Shown in pieces: positions 29,237 through 37,458 of a stretch of DNA of 64,000 bases. The notes under the pieces are model-generated. The model saw nothing but the letters and a program-made list of their open reading frames with translations, searched no databases and was not told the origin of the DNA. Each line of letters opens with the position of its first letter. Positions within the stretch are counted from its first letter, which is position 1. The stretch is taken from contig NC_018513.1 in assembly GCF_000292915.1 (NCBI RefSeq), positions 1,302,001 to 1,366,000 of the forward strand, given 5' to 3'. A program made the position numbers and the translations under genes. The stretch is from Burkholderia cepacia GG4 (GTDB lineage: Bacteria; Pseudomonadota; Gammaproteobacteria; Burkholderiales; Burkholderiaceae).

Positions 29237-29262
29237 AAAATGCCCGCTGGCGCGGGCATTTG
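29237..29262. terminator. Terminator between symporter and tRNA-Ser
   Basis: AAAATGCCCGC-TGGC-GCGGGCATTT. A/T tracts on both sides allow it to end both the symporter transcript and the tRNA transcript from the opposite strand. Confidence 0.8.
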
Positions 29263-29267
29263 AATTC

Positions 29268-29358
29268 TGGCGGAGAGAGGGGGATTCGAACCCCCGATAG
29301 GCGATTAACCTATACACGCTTTCCAGGCGTGCGACTTAAACCACTCATCCATCTCTCC
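29268..29358 (-). tRNA. tRNA-Ser (anticodon GGA)
   Basis: On the minus strand a 91-nt type II tRNA including encoded CCA. The acceptor GGAGAGA pairs with TCTCTCC, discriminator G. The anticodon arm CACGC-CTGGAAA-GCGTG shows GGA. The long variable arm (TATAGGTTAATCGCCTATC region) and T-arm GGGGGTTCGAATCCCCC are clear. It decodes UCC and UCU. Confidence 0.97.
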
Positions 29359-29369
29359 GGAAGAGCGAG

Positions 29370-29375
29370 AGTATA
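29370..29375 (-). promoter_or_regulatory. Extended -10 box of tRNA-Ser
   Basis: Minus strand TGCTATACT, an extended -10 element 12 nt before the tRNA 5' end; the -35 is poor. The remaining spacer (29376-29680) shows no gene. Confidence 0.5.
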
Positions 29376-29680
29376 GCAAACTCTGGTGGCCTCCCGCCAC
29401 TCCCTTCGACGAGCCGCTGAAATCTGCCGAAAATCCGGTCCCCGCGGCAGGCGCGTTCGTGCCGTCGATGCAGCCGCCGCAGAATGGCGGCGAGGTTCTG
29501 CGGTCCGGCATCACGTCGAACGCTTGCCGGCTCAACGGGCGAGCGGGCGGCGCGGCAATCGTGCGATCATTGGCCGTCCGTCCTTGCCGCCGGGCCCGGC
29601 GCGTCGCACGGCGCGGTCCGCATGACCGAAAGCCGGACGCATTCCACCCGCATGATCTCTTTCACGATGCACGCCATCTC

Positions 29681-30310
29681 ATGACGATCTCCGCATTGCT
29701 CGCATTTGCCCTGATCCTGTCCGTCGGTGTCGCGACGCCCGGCCCGACGGTGTTGCTCGCGATGAGCAACGGTTCGCGCTACGGACTGCGTCACGCGATG
29801 GTCGGCATGCTCGGCGCGGTCACCGCAGACGTCGTGCTGGTCGCGCTGGTCGGGTTCGGCCTCGGCGTCATTCTGGAAGCGTCGGAAACCGCGTTCGTGA
29901 CGCTGAAGCTGCTCGGGGCCGCGTGGCTCGCGTATGTCGGCATCCGGATGCTGATGTCGAGCGGCCGTTCCGCTGCCGCGCAGGAACGCGATTCGCCGAC
30001 ACCCGATCGCCGCACCGCCTTCCTGAAAAGCTTCTTTGTCGCGATGAGCAACCCGAAGTACTACCTGTTCATGTCCGCGCTGCTGCCGCAGTTCGTCGAC
30101 CGGTCGCATGCGGTCGCGCCGCAATACGCGATTCTCGCGGCGACGATCGTCGCGATCGACGTGATCGGGATGACCGGCTACGCGCTGCTCGGCGTGCATT
30201 CGGTGCGGGTGTGGAAAGCAGCCGGGGAGAAGTGGCTGAATCGGGTCAGCGGTTCGCTGCTGCTGATGCTCGCGGGGTATGTCGCGTTGTATCGGAAAAG
30301 CGCGAACTGA
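29681..30310 (+). CDS. LysE/RhtB family amino-acid exporter
   Basis: A 209-residue inner-membrane exporter with about six helices. The start MTISALLAFALILSVGVATPGPTVLLAMSNG has the family signature TPGP near the first helix, and KSFFVAMSNPKYYLFM is the conserved central segment (family pattern G-x-x-x-x-NPK). It exports amino acids or homoserine lactone-like compounds; the specific substrate is unknown. The longer upstream ORF has no signal of coding and was not used. Confidence 0.9.
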   Translation: MTISALLAFALILSVGVATPGPTVLLAMSNGSRYGLRHAMVGMLGAVTADVVLVALVGFGLGVILEASETAFVTLKLLGAAWLAYVGIRMLMSSGRSAAAQERDSPTPDRRTAFLKSFFVAMSNPKYYLFMSALLPQFVDRSHAVAPQYAILAATIVAIDVIGMTGYALLGVHSVRVWKAAGEKWLNRVSGSLLLMLAGYVALYRKSAN

Positions 30311-30404
30311 CCGCGGCCGCGTATTGAGCTGCACCTTCAGCAACGGTGGCGCCCGGGCCGGAGTCTGCTATCTTCCGGGCATCTCATCGCTTCCCCGTCT
30401 CGCC

Positions 30405-31025
30405 ATGACTGACCGTATCGTCGCCGCATTCGATTTCGACGGCACCATCACGACCACCGACAGCTTCCGTCATTTCGTCCGCTACGCAGTCGGCACGCCG
30501 CGCTTCGCGTGGGCCGGGCTGCGTGCGCTGCCGTGGATCGTCGCGATGAAGGCGGGCCTGCTGTCGCGCGGCGATGCGAAGGCGAAGTTCGCGTGGTTCG
30601 CGTTCGGGCCGATTCGCGAGGACGCGCTCGACGCGCTCGCGCGTCGCTTCGTCGACGGCTATCTGCCGAAGCTCGTGCGTCCGGACATGCTGGAACGGGT
30701 GCGCGAGCATCGCGCACGCGGACACGAAGTCGTGCTGGTCAGCGCGTCACCGTCGCTGTACCTGGAGAAGTGGGCGAAGACGGTCGGCATCGACACGGTG
30801 CTCGCGACGCGGCTTGCGTTCGAGCGCGGTACGTTCACCGGGCGGCTGAACGGCGAGAACTGCTGGGGTCCGCAGAAGGTCGTGCGCTTGCGCGGCTGGT
30901 GGGGGAACCGGCCGCCGAAGCAACTGTTCGCGTACGGCGACAGCCGCGGCGACAAGGAAATGGCCGAACTCGCGACTTGGGCGTGGATCCGCGGGCACGG
31001 ACCGATGCCGTCGATCGGCGACTGA
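30405..31025 (+). CDS. HAD-IB family phosphatase
   Basis: A 206-residue haloacid-dehalogenase phosphatase of subfamily IB (SerB/PSPase-like). Motif I is AAFDFDGTITTTD with nucleophile Asp10 and Asp12; motif II is VVLVSASPSLYL; motif III/IV are PQKVVRL and YGDSRGDKEMAELA. The all-helical cap lies between motifs I and II. Related proteins dephosphorylate phosphoserine or lipid-linked phosphates; here the substrate is unknown. It converges on the desaturase gene with a 39-bp gap. Confidence 0.9.
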   Translation: MTDRIVAAFDFDGTITTTDSFRHFVRYAVGTPRFAWAGLRALPWIVAMKAGLLSRGDAKAKFAWFAFGPIREDALDALARRFVDGYLPKLVRPDMLERVREHRARGHEVVLVSASPSLYLEKWAKTVGIDTVLATRLAFERGTFTGRLNGENCWGPQKVVRLRGWWGNRPPKQLFAYGDSRGDKEMAELATWAWIRGHGPMPSIGD

Positions 31026-31064
31026 CGGACTGATGGGACCGGCGCGGCGCACCGCACGCCGCCG

Positions 31065-32177
31065 TTACGCGTCAGCCCGCTGCGCGCCGTGCGTACCGCG
31101 AGCCGGACGATAAGCGCCCCAGCGGTTCGCGCGCTTGAACGTGCCGACATCGTTGAACCGGACGCCCACTTCACGCAGCGCCGCATGCGCGGTGCGTGCG
31201 GTCAGCTGCCGGATGTAGAACGGATCGCGCACCACGAAGTGATGGATCGCGTGCGTGCTGCCGAAGTTGCAGCAGAACAGCTGGAACGGCAGCATCCACC
31301 AAGGGTTGAGCACCTGGGTCTGCTGGATCACGTTGCGCGAATCGATGTCGCCGAAGTAATGCATGTTCGAGCTGACGAAGTTGATGCAGAAGCTGCGCAC
31401 GAAGTTCGGCCCGAGCCACACGACCGCCAGGAAATCGACGACGCTCATCACGCGCTCGACGACGGCCGGCACGGTTATCTCGTAGCCGAACGCACGCAGC
31501 GCGAACAGGCCGGCATGATAGACGATGAACGCGTGCCACAGCGCGTAGTACACGTGACCGACCGGCATGTAGGACGACACCTGCTCGACGCGCAGCTGCG
31601 CGCGCTCGGCCGCATCCTGCACCGGCTGCGCGGCGACGTACTGCTTGACCTTGCGGCGCATCGCGTCCGGCCGCAGCACGACGGCGAGCATCCCGTCCGC
31701 GATCATCAGCAGCCGCTTGACGCCCCAGCGTTCGCCGTTGGTGATGCCGAACTCCTCGAGATCCGATTCGCCGCCCGACACCTTGTGGTGATGCAGGTGC
31801 ATGCGCCGGCGCGTCCACGGGTTGATCGTGCCCGGCCGCGTGAGCCAGCACAGCGCCATCATCAGGTGATAGGCCCACGGCGTCTTCTTGAAGTACATCA
31901 GGTGGATCAGGTCGTGCTCGAGCTCGTGGATCAGCGACGTGACGAACGCGGCAAGCGGCAGCGCGACGTACCACGCGATTGCGCCGCGCGCATACAGCCA
32001 CGCGATCGCGAGCATCGCGCTCACCGACACGGCCATCACGGTCGCGCCGACGAGGTTCTGGTTGTCGAGCAGCGGAAGGCGCGTGCGGATCGCATCGCTC
32101 GCGGCGTTGACCTCGCGGCGCACATACGCGACCTTGTCTGCGTCTTGGCGAAAGACGGTTCGTGCAGGTTGGCTCAT
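31065..32177 (-). CDS. Membrane fatty acid desaturase
   Basis: A 370-residue di-iron membrane desaturase. The His boxes are HELEHDLIH (84-92), HLHHH (127-131) and, near the C-terminus, HAIHH, the ligand set of acyl-lipid desaturases. Hydrophobic segments before box 1 and near residues 215-260 fit the usual four helices. Start MSQPARTVFRQDADKV at 32177; the 48-codon extension upstream has no support. Fatty acid, hydrocarbon or another lipid may be the substrate. It diverges from an AraC regulator, and two nearly identical 17-bp direct repeats lie in between. Confidence 0.9.
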   Translation of the reverse strand: MSQPARTVFRQDADKVAYVRREVNAASDAIRTRLPLLDNQNLVGATVMAVSVSAMLAIAWLYARGAIAWYVALPLAAFVTSLIHELEHDLIHLMYFKKTPWAYHLMMALCWLTRPGTINPWTRRRMHLHHHKVSGGESDLEEFGITNGERWGVKRLLMIADGMLAVVLRPDAMRRKVKQYVAAQPVQDAAERAQLRVEQVSSYMPVGHVYYALWHAFIVYHAGLFALRAFGYEITVPAVVERVMSVVDFLAVVWLGPNFVRSFCINFVSSNMHYFGDIDSRNVIQQTQVLNPWWMLPFQLFCCNFGSTHAIHHFVVRDPFYIRQLTARTAHAALREVGVRFNDVGTFKRANRWGAYRPARGTHGAQRADA

Positions 32178-32273
32178 CGACCGGAATCCGTGCGGAAAGA
32201 GTGGGGCGCAATGCCGATGTGACAAGCATAGGCGCGGCCCGTACCGCACGCGAGGGCCGCCGGTGCCAATGAT

Positions 32274-32362
32274 GGTGTCATTTCGGGCCACAAGGGCCGG
32301 CGCATCGGCACCCGATGCCACGCGGCGCGGCTAGAGTGCCGCCGGGGTGTCATTGCGGGCCA
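32274..32362. promoter_or_regulatory. Two 17-bp direct repeats, likely AraC-type operator
   Basis: GGTGTCATTTCGGGCCA (32274-32290) and GGTGTCATTGCGGGCCA (32346-32362), 16 of 17 identical, same orientation, 72 bp start to start (about seven helical turns). Direct repeats of this size are typical binding sites of AraC-family dimers. Confidence 0.7.
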
Positions 32363-32403
32363 GCGACGCTACAATCCGCCGAAACCGCTCCGGAGTCCGC
32401 CGC

Positions 32404-33441
32404 ATGGCCCTGTCCGTCCCGGATGCCGCACGCCAGCTGAACAAGGCGACGGTATCGTCCGCGTATGCGCTGTTCATGCTGATGCTCGCTGAGGAGCGCG
32501 GTATCGACGTCGGTCGCATTCTCGCCGGCTCGGGCGTCGAGCGCGAGCGGCTCGCGCAGCCCGATGCGCGCATCACGCCGCTGCAGCAGGCAGCGATCGT
32601 GTTCAACTTGCTCGAGGCGACGGGCGATCCGTCGATCGCGATCGAGATCGGCCTGCGCAGCAGCCTCACGAAATCCGGGCTGATCGGCTTCGGGCTGATG
32701 AGTTGCGCGACGCTCGGCGAGGCGATCGCGCTCGGCATCCGCTACCTGCCGACCCGCGTGCCATTTTTTTCGGTGCGGCTCGCGCAGCTCGACGGGATCG
32801 TCGACATCGACGTGCTCGAGGCGTTTCCGCTCGGCCGGCTGCGCCAGTTCGCGGTGGAGAACTTCCTGGTCGAGACGGCGATCCTGTTCAATTCGCTGCT
32901 CGATCCCGCGCCGGGGCGCACGCTGCAGTCGCGTGCGGAGCTGCACTTCGAATGGCCGGAGCCGCCATGGTTCGAGCGCTATCGCGAGCGGCTGCCGCGC
33001 TGTCATTTCGGCGCGAGCGCGAATCGCATCCGTTGCGACGCCGCGTTGCTCGACGAGCCGATCGGCACTGCGAACGCGCAGACCGCGCAGATGATCGTCC
33101 AGCAGTGCGAGGCCGAGCTCGCGCGGCTCGGCTATGCGGAAAGCATGGTCGAGCGCGTGCGCAACCTGCTGATCTGCGGTGATGCCGGCTATCCGTCGGT
33201 GGCCGATGTCGCGCACGAGTTGCACGTGTCGGCGCGCACGTTGAAGCGCAAGCTGGCGGAATTCGGCACGACCTATTCGGCGCTGCTCGACGAGATCCGG
33301 CTGCGCGATGCGCTACGGCTGCTCGGGGGCACGCGCCTGCCGGTCGATGAAATTGCGGCGCGGGTCGGCTATACCGACCGCGCGAATTTCACGCGCGCGT
33401 TCAAGCGCTGGACCGGCGTCGCGCCGAGCGAGCGGCGCTGA
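32404..33441 (+). CDS. AraC-family transcriptional regulator (OruR/ArgR-like)
   Basis: A 345-residue regulator with an N-terminal arabinose-binding-like ligand domain of the OruR type (SSAYALFMLMLAEERGIDVG, GFGLMSCATLGEAIALGIRY) and two C-terminal helix-turn-helix motifs (ADVAHELHVSARTLKRKLAE and VDEIAARVGYTDRANFTRAF). The second ends in FKRWTGVAPSERR, the AraC signature. It is divergent from the desaturase gene, which it probably activates, as in other AraC-desaturase pairs. Confidence 0.92.
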   Translation: MALSVPDAARQLNKATVSSAYALFMLMLAEERGIDVGRILAGSGVERERLAQPDARITPLQQAAIVFNLLEATGDPSIAIEIGLRSSLTKSGLIGFGLMSCATLGEAIALGIRYLPTRVPFFSVRLAQLDGIVDIDVLEAFPLGRLRQFAVENFLVETAILFNSLLDPAPGRTLQSRAELHFEWPEPPWFERYRERLPRCHFGASANRIRCDAALLDEPIGTANAQTAQMIVQQCEAELARLGYAESMVERVRNLLICGDAGYPSVADVAHELHVSARTLKRKLAEFGTTYSALLDEIRLRDALRLLGGTRLPVDEIAARVGYTDRANFTRAFKRWTGVAPSERR

Positions 33442-33478
33442 CGACGGGCGGGCCGATCGTGCACCGGGCGTCCGTCGA

Positions 33479-34528
33479 TCAGACGATCGCAACCCAGTTC
33501 GCACCGCGGCCGCCCGGCACGCGCGCATGCAGCGACAACGTGCCGTCGTCCGGTGCGATCGCGTAGACCGACACGTATTCCGACTGCTCGCCGCACGCGA
33601 CGAGCCAGCGTCCCGACGGATCGATCGCGAAGCCGCGCGGCTGCGTTTCGGTGGTCGTCGCGTGCGCGGGCTCGAATGTGCCGTCCGCATGGCGGCGATA
33701 GCAGAGCAACTGGCTCGACGTGCGTTCGCTGACATACGCGAAGCGCTCGTCGGGCGTCAGGTGGAGGTCGGCGGCCCACACGGACGGCCCGGTCGGCGCG
33801 GGCGGTCGCGCATGGCCTTGTGCGAGGCCGGCGACGGCCGGATGGCGCGCGCTCACGTGTGCGTCACCGAGGCGGCCGTGGTCGGCGTCGCGTGCGAAGG
33901 TCGCGAGCGTGGCCTGGAATTCGCTGACCACGACGAGCGCTTGTCCGTCGTGCGCGAACTGCAGGTGACGCGGGCCGAATCCCCCCGGCACGCGCGTTTC
34001 GCCGTGTTCGAGCGCGCGCAGGCCGCCGGCATCCTCGACCAGCGCGAACGTGAAGATCCGGTCCGAACCGAGCGAGCTCACATACGCGTAGCGATTGTCT
34101 GGCGACACGACGACCGCATGCGCATGTGCGATGCCGCCCGCGACCTGCAGCGGCGTGCCGTCGCCGTCGCGCACGCGTGCGGCGTCATAGAGGCTCAGCG
34201 AATTGCCGCCGTACGACGCGCCGAGCAACCAGCGGCCGCTGCGGTCGAGAGACAGGTACGCGAGGCTCGCGTCGATCGCGGTCGCGCCGATGCGTGCGAA
34301 CGCACCGGTGCCCGTCGCGACGCGGAATGCGACGACCGTCGGCTGCTCGCCGCGCGTCGCGACGTAGAGCCGCGCGCAATCGGCCTGCACGGCGACCGGC
34401 ATCGCGACGTCGCCGACAGGGTAGCGGGCGAGCGGCGCGAGCGTGCCGTCAGGGGCGAGCGAGAACGTGGCGAGGTCGCCGTCGGCGGCATTCGAGACGA
34501 CGACGGTCAGGCGGTCAGTGTTCGGCAT
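33479..34528 (-). CDS. Lactonase family beta-propeller protein (YbhE/6-phosphogluconolactonase-like)
   Basis: A 349-residue seven-bladed beta-propeller of the lactonase family (Pgl/YbhE). Repeating blade segments are seen: VVSNAADGDLATFSLAPDG, GIAHAHAVVVSPDNRYAYVS, GPRHLQFAHDGQALVVVSE and PRGFAIDPSGRWLVACGE. No signal peptide, so cytoplasmic. The gene begins inside the end of the MFS gene (14-nt overlap), which implies coupled translation. The likely theme is uptake and hydrolysis of a sugar acid lactone or similar, inferred from the pair. Confidence 0.85.
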   Translation of the reverse strand: MPNTDRLTVVVSNAADGDLATFSLAPDGTLAPLARYPVGDVAMPVAVQADCARLYVATRGEQPTVVAFRVATGTGAFARIGATAIDASLAYLSLDRSGRWLLGASYGGNSLSLYDAARVRDGDGTPLQVAGGIAHAHAVVVSPDNRYAYVSSLGSDRIFTFALVEDAGGLRALEHGETRVPGGFGPRHLQFAHDGQALVVVSEFQATLATFARDADHGRLGDAHVSARHPAVAGLAQGHARPPAPTGPSVWAADLHLTPDERFAYVSERTSSQLLCYRRHADGTFEPAHATTTETQPRGFAIDPSGRWLVACGEQSEYVSVYAIAPDDGTLSLHARVPGGRGANWVAIV

Positions 34529-35876
34529 GGCGGAGCATCGAAGCGTGCGTGAAGGACTCGTCGGCCGGCTGGCCGCGCGGCGGATCGCTGCGCCGGTGCG
34601 TGCGGGCGAACAGCGCGGCGACCGCGGCGACGAGGGATGCGATCGCGAGCGCATACAGGCCGCCCGTGATCGAACCCGTATGTTGCTTCAGATAGCCGAA
34701 GGCCGTCGGCGCGACGAAACCACCGAGGTTGCCGACCGAGTTGATCAGCGCGATCACGGCCGCGGCCACGCGCGTGTCGAGGTAGCCCTGCGGGATTGGC
34801 CAGAACAGCGACGACGCCGCCTTGAAGCCGAGCGCGGCGAAGCAGATCGACGCGAACGACCAGACCGGATCGTGCGACGTCGACGCGAACAGCCCGCACG
34901 CGGCGAGCACCAGCGCGAACGACAGCCAGCGCTGCGGATGCTTCCATTTCGAGGACAGCACCGCGAAGCCGTACATCGCGCCGATCGCGATCATCCACGG
35001 GATCGTGTTGTACAGGCCGACCTGGAAATCGGTGAGGCCGCCCATCTTGCGGATGATGGTCGGCAGCCAGAAGGTGGCCGCGTAGATCGTCAGCTGGATC
35101 GCGAAATACAGGAAGCAGAACAGCATGATCTGCGGGTCGCGCAGCAGCGCGGTGGCCGATACGTGCACTTTCGAGCGCACGTCGCGCGTCGCCCGTTCTT
35201 CGTCGAGCGCGTTCTGGAGCGCCGCGCGTTCGTCGGCCGTGAGCCACGTCGCGTCGCGGATGTGCGATTTCAGCAGCAGCCAGCTCGCGCCGCACAGCAT
35301 GACCGAGAACAGCCCTTCGATCAGGAACATCCACTGCCAGCCCTGCAGGCCGAAGCCGTGGATCGACAGCAGCGCGCCGGTCACCGGACCGGACAGCACC
35401 GACGCGAACGCGGAACCGCCGAGGAAGATCGCCATCGCCTTGCCGCGCTCCTGCGGCGGCAGCCATTGCGACAGGTACAGCACGACGCCGGGGAAGAAGC
35501 CGGCCTCGGCCGCGCCGAGCAGGAAGCGCAGCGTGTAGAACGAGGTGTCGTTCCACACGAACGCCATCGCGGCCGCGACGATGCCCCACGTCGCCATGAT
35601 CCGCGCGAGCCAGATACGCGCGCCGTAGCGCTGCATCAGCAGGTTCGAAGGCACTTCGAACAGCGCGTAGCCGACGAAGAACAAGCCGGCGCCGAGCCCG
35701 TACGCGGCTGCGCCGATACCGATCGACGCTTCGAGGTGGCGGTCGACGAAGCCGACGTTCACGCGGTCGATGTAGTTCGCGATGAACATGATCAGCACGA
35801 GCGGCAGCACGTGCCATTTCACTTTCGAGACAGCAGACGCGAGCGGGTCGCGGCCGGACAGGGTGGGCGAGGTCAA
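34515..35876 (-). CDS. MFS transporter, anion:cation symporter (ACS) family; TTG start
   Basis: A 453-residue twelve-helix carrier of the ACS branch (phthalate, glucarate and hydroxy acid permeases). It shows IMFIANYIDRVNVGFVDRHL, typical of this family's helix 1 loop, and LGAAEAGFFPGVVLYLSQW in helix 4. The TTG at 35876 is chosen because GGAG lies 7 nt upstream; the ATG at 35963 would add 29 Arg/Pro-rich residues and lies inside a palindrome. It overlaps the lactonase gene by 14 nt. Confidence 0.85.
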   Translation of the reverse strand: MTSPTLSGRDPLASAVSKVKWHVLPLVLIMFIANYIDRVNVGFVDRHLEASIGIGAAAYGLGAGLFFVGYALFEVPSNLLMQRYGARIWLARIMATWGIVAAAMAFVWNDTSFYTLRFLLGAAEAGFFPGVVLYLSQWLPPQERGKAMAIFLGGSAFASVLSGPVTGALLSIHGFGLQGWQWMFLIEGLFSVMLCGASWLLLKSHIRDATWLTADERAALQNALDEERATRDVRSKVHVSATALLRDPQIMLFCFLYFAIQLTIYAATFWLPTIIRKMGGLTDFQVGLYNTIPWMIAIGAMYGFAVLSSKWKHPQRWLSFALVLAACGLFASTSHDPVWSFASICFAALGFKAASSLFWPIPQGYLDTRVAAAVIALINSVGNLGGFVAPTAFGYLKQHTGSITGGLYALAIASLVAAVAALFARTHRRSDPPRGQPADESFTHASMLRHAEH

Positions 35877-35946
35877 CGGAGTCTCCGGATCGGGCTGCGA
35901 ACGGGGCGGCTGCCCGCGTCGGCGTCGAGGTGGTGGTCTTGGTAGT

Positions 35947-36077
35947 ATGTCGTCGTATGACATGGTACGCCTGAGATCTCCGCATGACGTCGCGGGTTTA
36001 CCCGGAATATGCCTAAATACTGGGGAATATCATGAGGTCGTCATGATGTTCGATCACATCTGATGACGTATGACATG
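35947..36077. promoter_or_regulatory. Palindromes and direct repeat upstream of the MFS/lactonase operon
   Basis: Three elements: ATGTC-N7-GACAT (35947-35963), ATCATGA-GGTCG-TCATGAT (36029-36047, perfect), and CGTATGACATG repeated at 35954-35964 and 36067-36077. They lie between the LuxR-type gene and the MFS gene and look like an operator array; the regulator is not identified. Confidence 0.6.
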
Positions 36078-36141
36078 AGTTGAGCGTAGGCCATCCCCGA
36101 GCCGCCCACGGGGCACGCGACACCGCCCTGGCCACTGCCCG

Positions 36142-37329
36142 CTACGCCATCGACACGACGCTGTTCAGCAGCGTCTTCACGAGCACGGCCTGCCGTGTCG
36201 CGCCCGTCTTCGCGAAGATCCCGCGCAGGTGCGCGCGGGCGGTGTTCTTCGTGATGCCGGTTGCCGCGGCGGCTTCGTCGAGCGTCAGGCCGTCGACGAG
36301 CAGCAGCGCGATCTCGGTTTCCATCGGCGTCAGCCGGAACAGGCGATGCAGCATGTCGCGCGAGGTCTGCGGCGACGACGCCGGATCGCGGACGAACACC
36401 GCGACGGCCGGCCGGTGCTGGCGGTCCTCTGCGCCGTGAAAGGGTGCGAGCGGGCGCAGCAGCACGTTCAACGGCATCGCGCCGCCGGGGCGCGACAGCG
36501 TGGTGGCCTCGATGCGCCCGAGCGCACCCGCACGGAAATGCTCGAGCGCGGCCTGCAGCGCCTTCTGCAGCCGGCGTTCGTCGAGCGGGCACGACGCATG
36601 GAGCTGCCCCTGGCGCAGGCACAGGCCGTCCTGCTGCTCGAACAGCCGCTCGGCGATGCGGTTGTGCTTGATCACGCGGCCGTCCTCGTCGACGATCGCG
36701 GTGCCGACGTCGAGCCGGTCGACCGTGCCCGCGTACAGCGCGCGTTCGGCGTCGAGCACGTCAAGTGCCGCGTGCAGTTCGACCGCGCGCTGCAGGTGCG
36801 GCAGCAGCGTCGCGACCTGCGCGCGCTCGGCCGCGTCGAAATCGCGGCCCTGATGCGCGCGGCTCACGAAGAACGCGCACTCGACGCCGCGCTCGCCGCG
36901 CAGGTTCGCGCCGAGGATGTAGCGCAGGTCGAGCGGCTGCAGGTACTGCCGGTAGAAATCGTGCGCGCACCAGCGGGTGGCGCCGAACAGCCCGTCGGCG
37001 GTGAAGACCTGGCCGGGCGGCTGGTCGAGAAACGGGCACAGCGCGTAGAACTGCTCGCTGTACGACGGCTCGCCGGGCAGCAGCGGGCCGTGGCGCGATG
37101 CGTTGATGATGAGCCCGCGCCGCGTGCCGCCCGGGTTGCGCAGCACGAGCGTCGTGAAGCTCGCGTCGAGCCGCACGCGGATCGCTTCGAGAAAGCCCGC
37201 CCACGGCGTCGTTTCGGACGGGCCCTGATAGACGAGCTCGAGCCACGCGCTGAGTTCGCGGGCCGTCCATGCCGCGTCGTCGAAACCGTCGTGCACGGCC
37301 GTGTCGTCGGGCGCCAGCGCGATCCGCAT
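36142..37329 (-). CDS. LuxR-type (HTH LuxR C-terminal) regulator
   Basis: A 395-residue regulator. The C-terminal helix-turn-helix (about 325-390) is seen in FRLTPMETEIALLLVDGLTLDE and ITKNTARAHLRGIFAKTGAT, the LuxR/GerE pattern. The N-terminal 300 residues resemble a PAS/GAF-like sensor (VGTAIVDEDGRVIKHNRIAERLF is PAS-like, near 210-235). No receiver domain or acyl-homoserine-lactone-binding signature is visible. It lies between the MFS/lactonase pair and the PAPS module, all on the same strand, so either could be its target. Confidence 0.87.
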   Translation of the reverse strand: MRIALAPDDTAVHDGFDDAAWTARELSAWLELVYQGPSETTPWAGFLEAIRVRLDASFTTLVLRNPGGTRRGLIINASRHGPLLPGEPSYSEQFYALCPFLDQPPGQVFTADGLFGATRWCAHDFYRQYLQPLDLRYILGANLRGERGVECAFFVSRAHQGRDFDAAERAQVATLLPHLQRAVELHAALDVLDAERALYAGTVDRLDVGTAIVDEDGRVIKHNRIAERLFEQQDGLCLRQGQLHASCPLDERRLQKALQAALEHFRAGALGRIEATTLSRPGGAMPLNVLLRPLAPFHGAEDRQHRPAVAVFVRDPASSPQTSRDMLHRLFRLTPMETEIALLLVDGLTLDEAAAATGITKNTARAHLRGIFAKTGATRQAVLVKTLLNSVVSMA

Positions 37330-37458
37330 GCTCGTGTTCTCCTGGGTCGGGGTGAATGCACCCGGCCCAGCATACCGGCCGGCCAGCGGCCCGCGTCATC
37401 CGAACGGAGTAGGCGACGCGGGCAGGCGGGCAACCATCGGGCCGCCCGCCTGCGGCGC

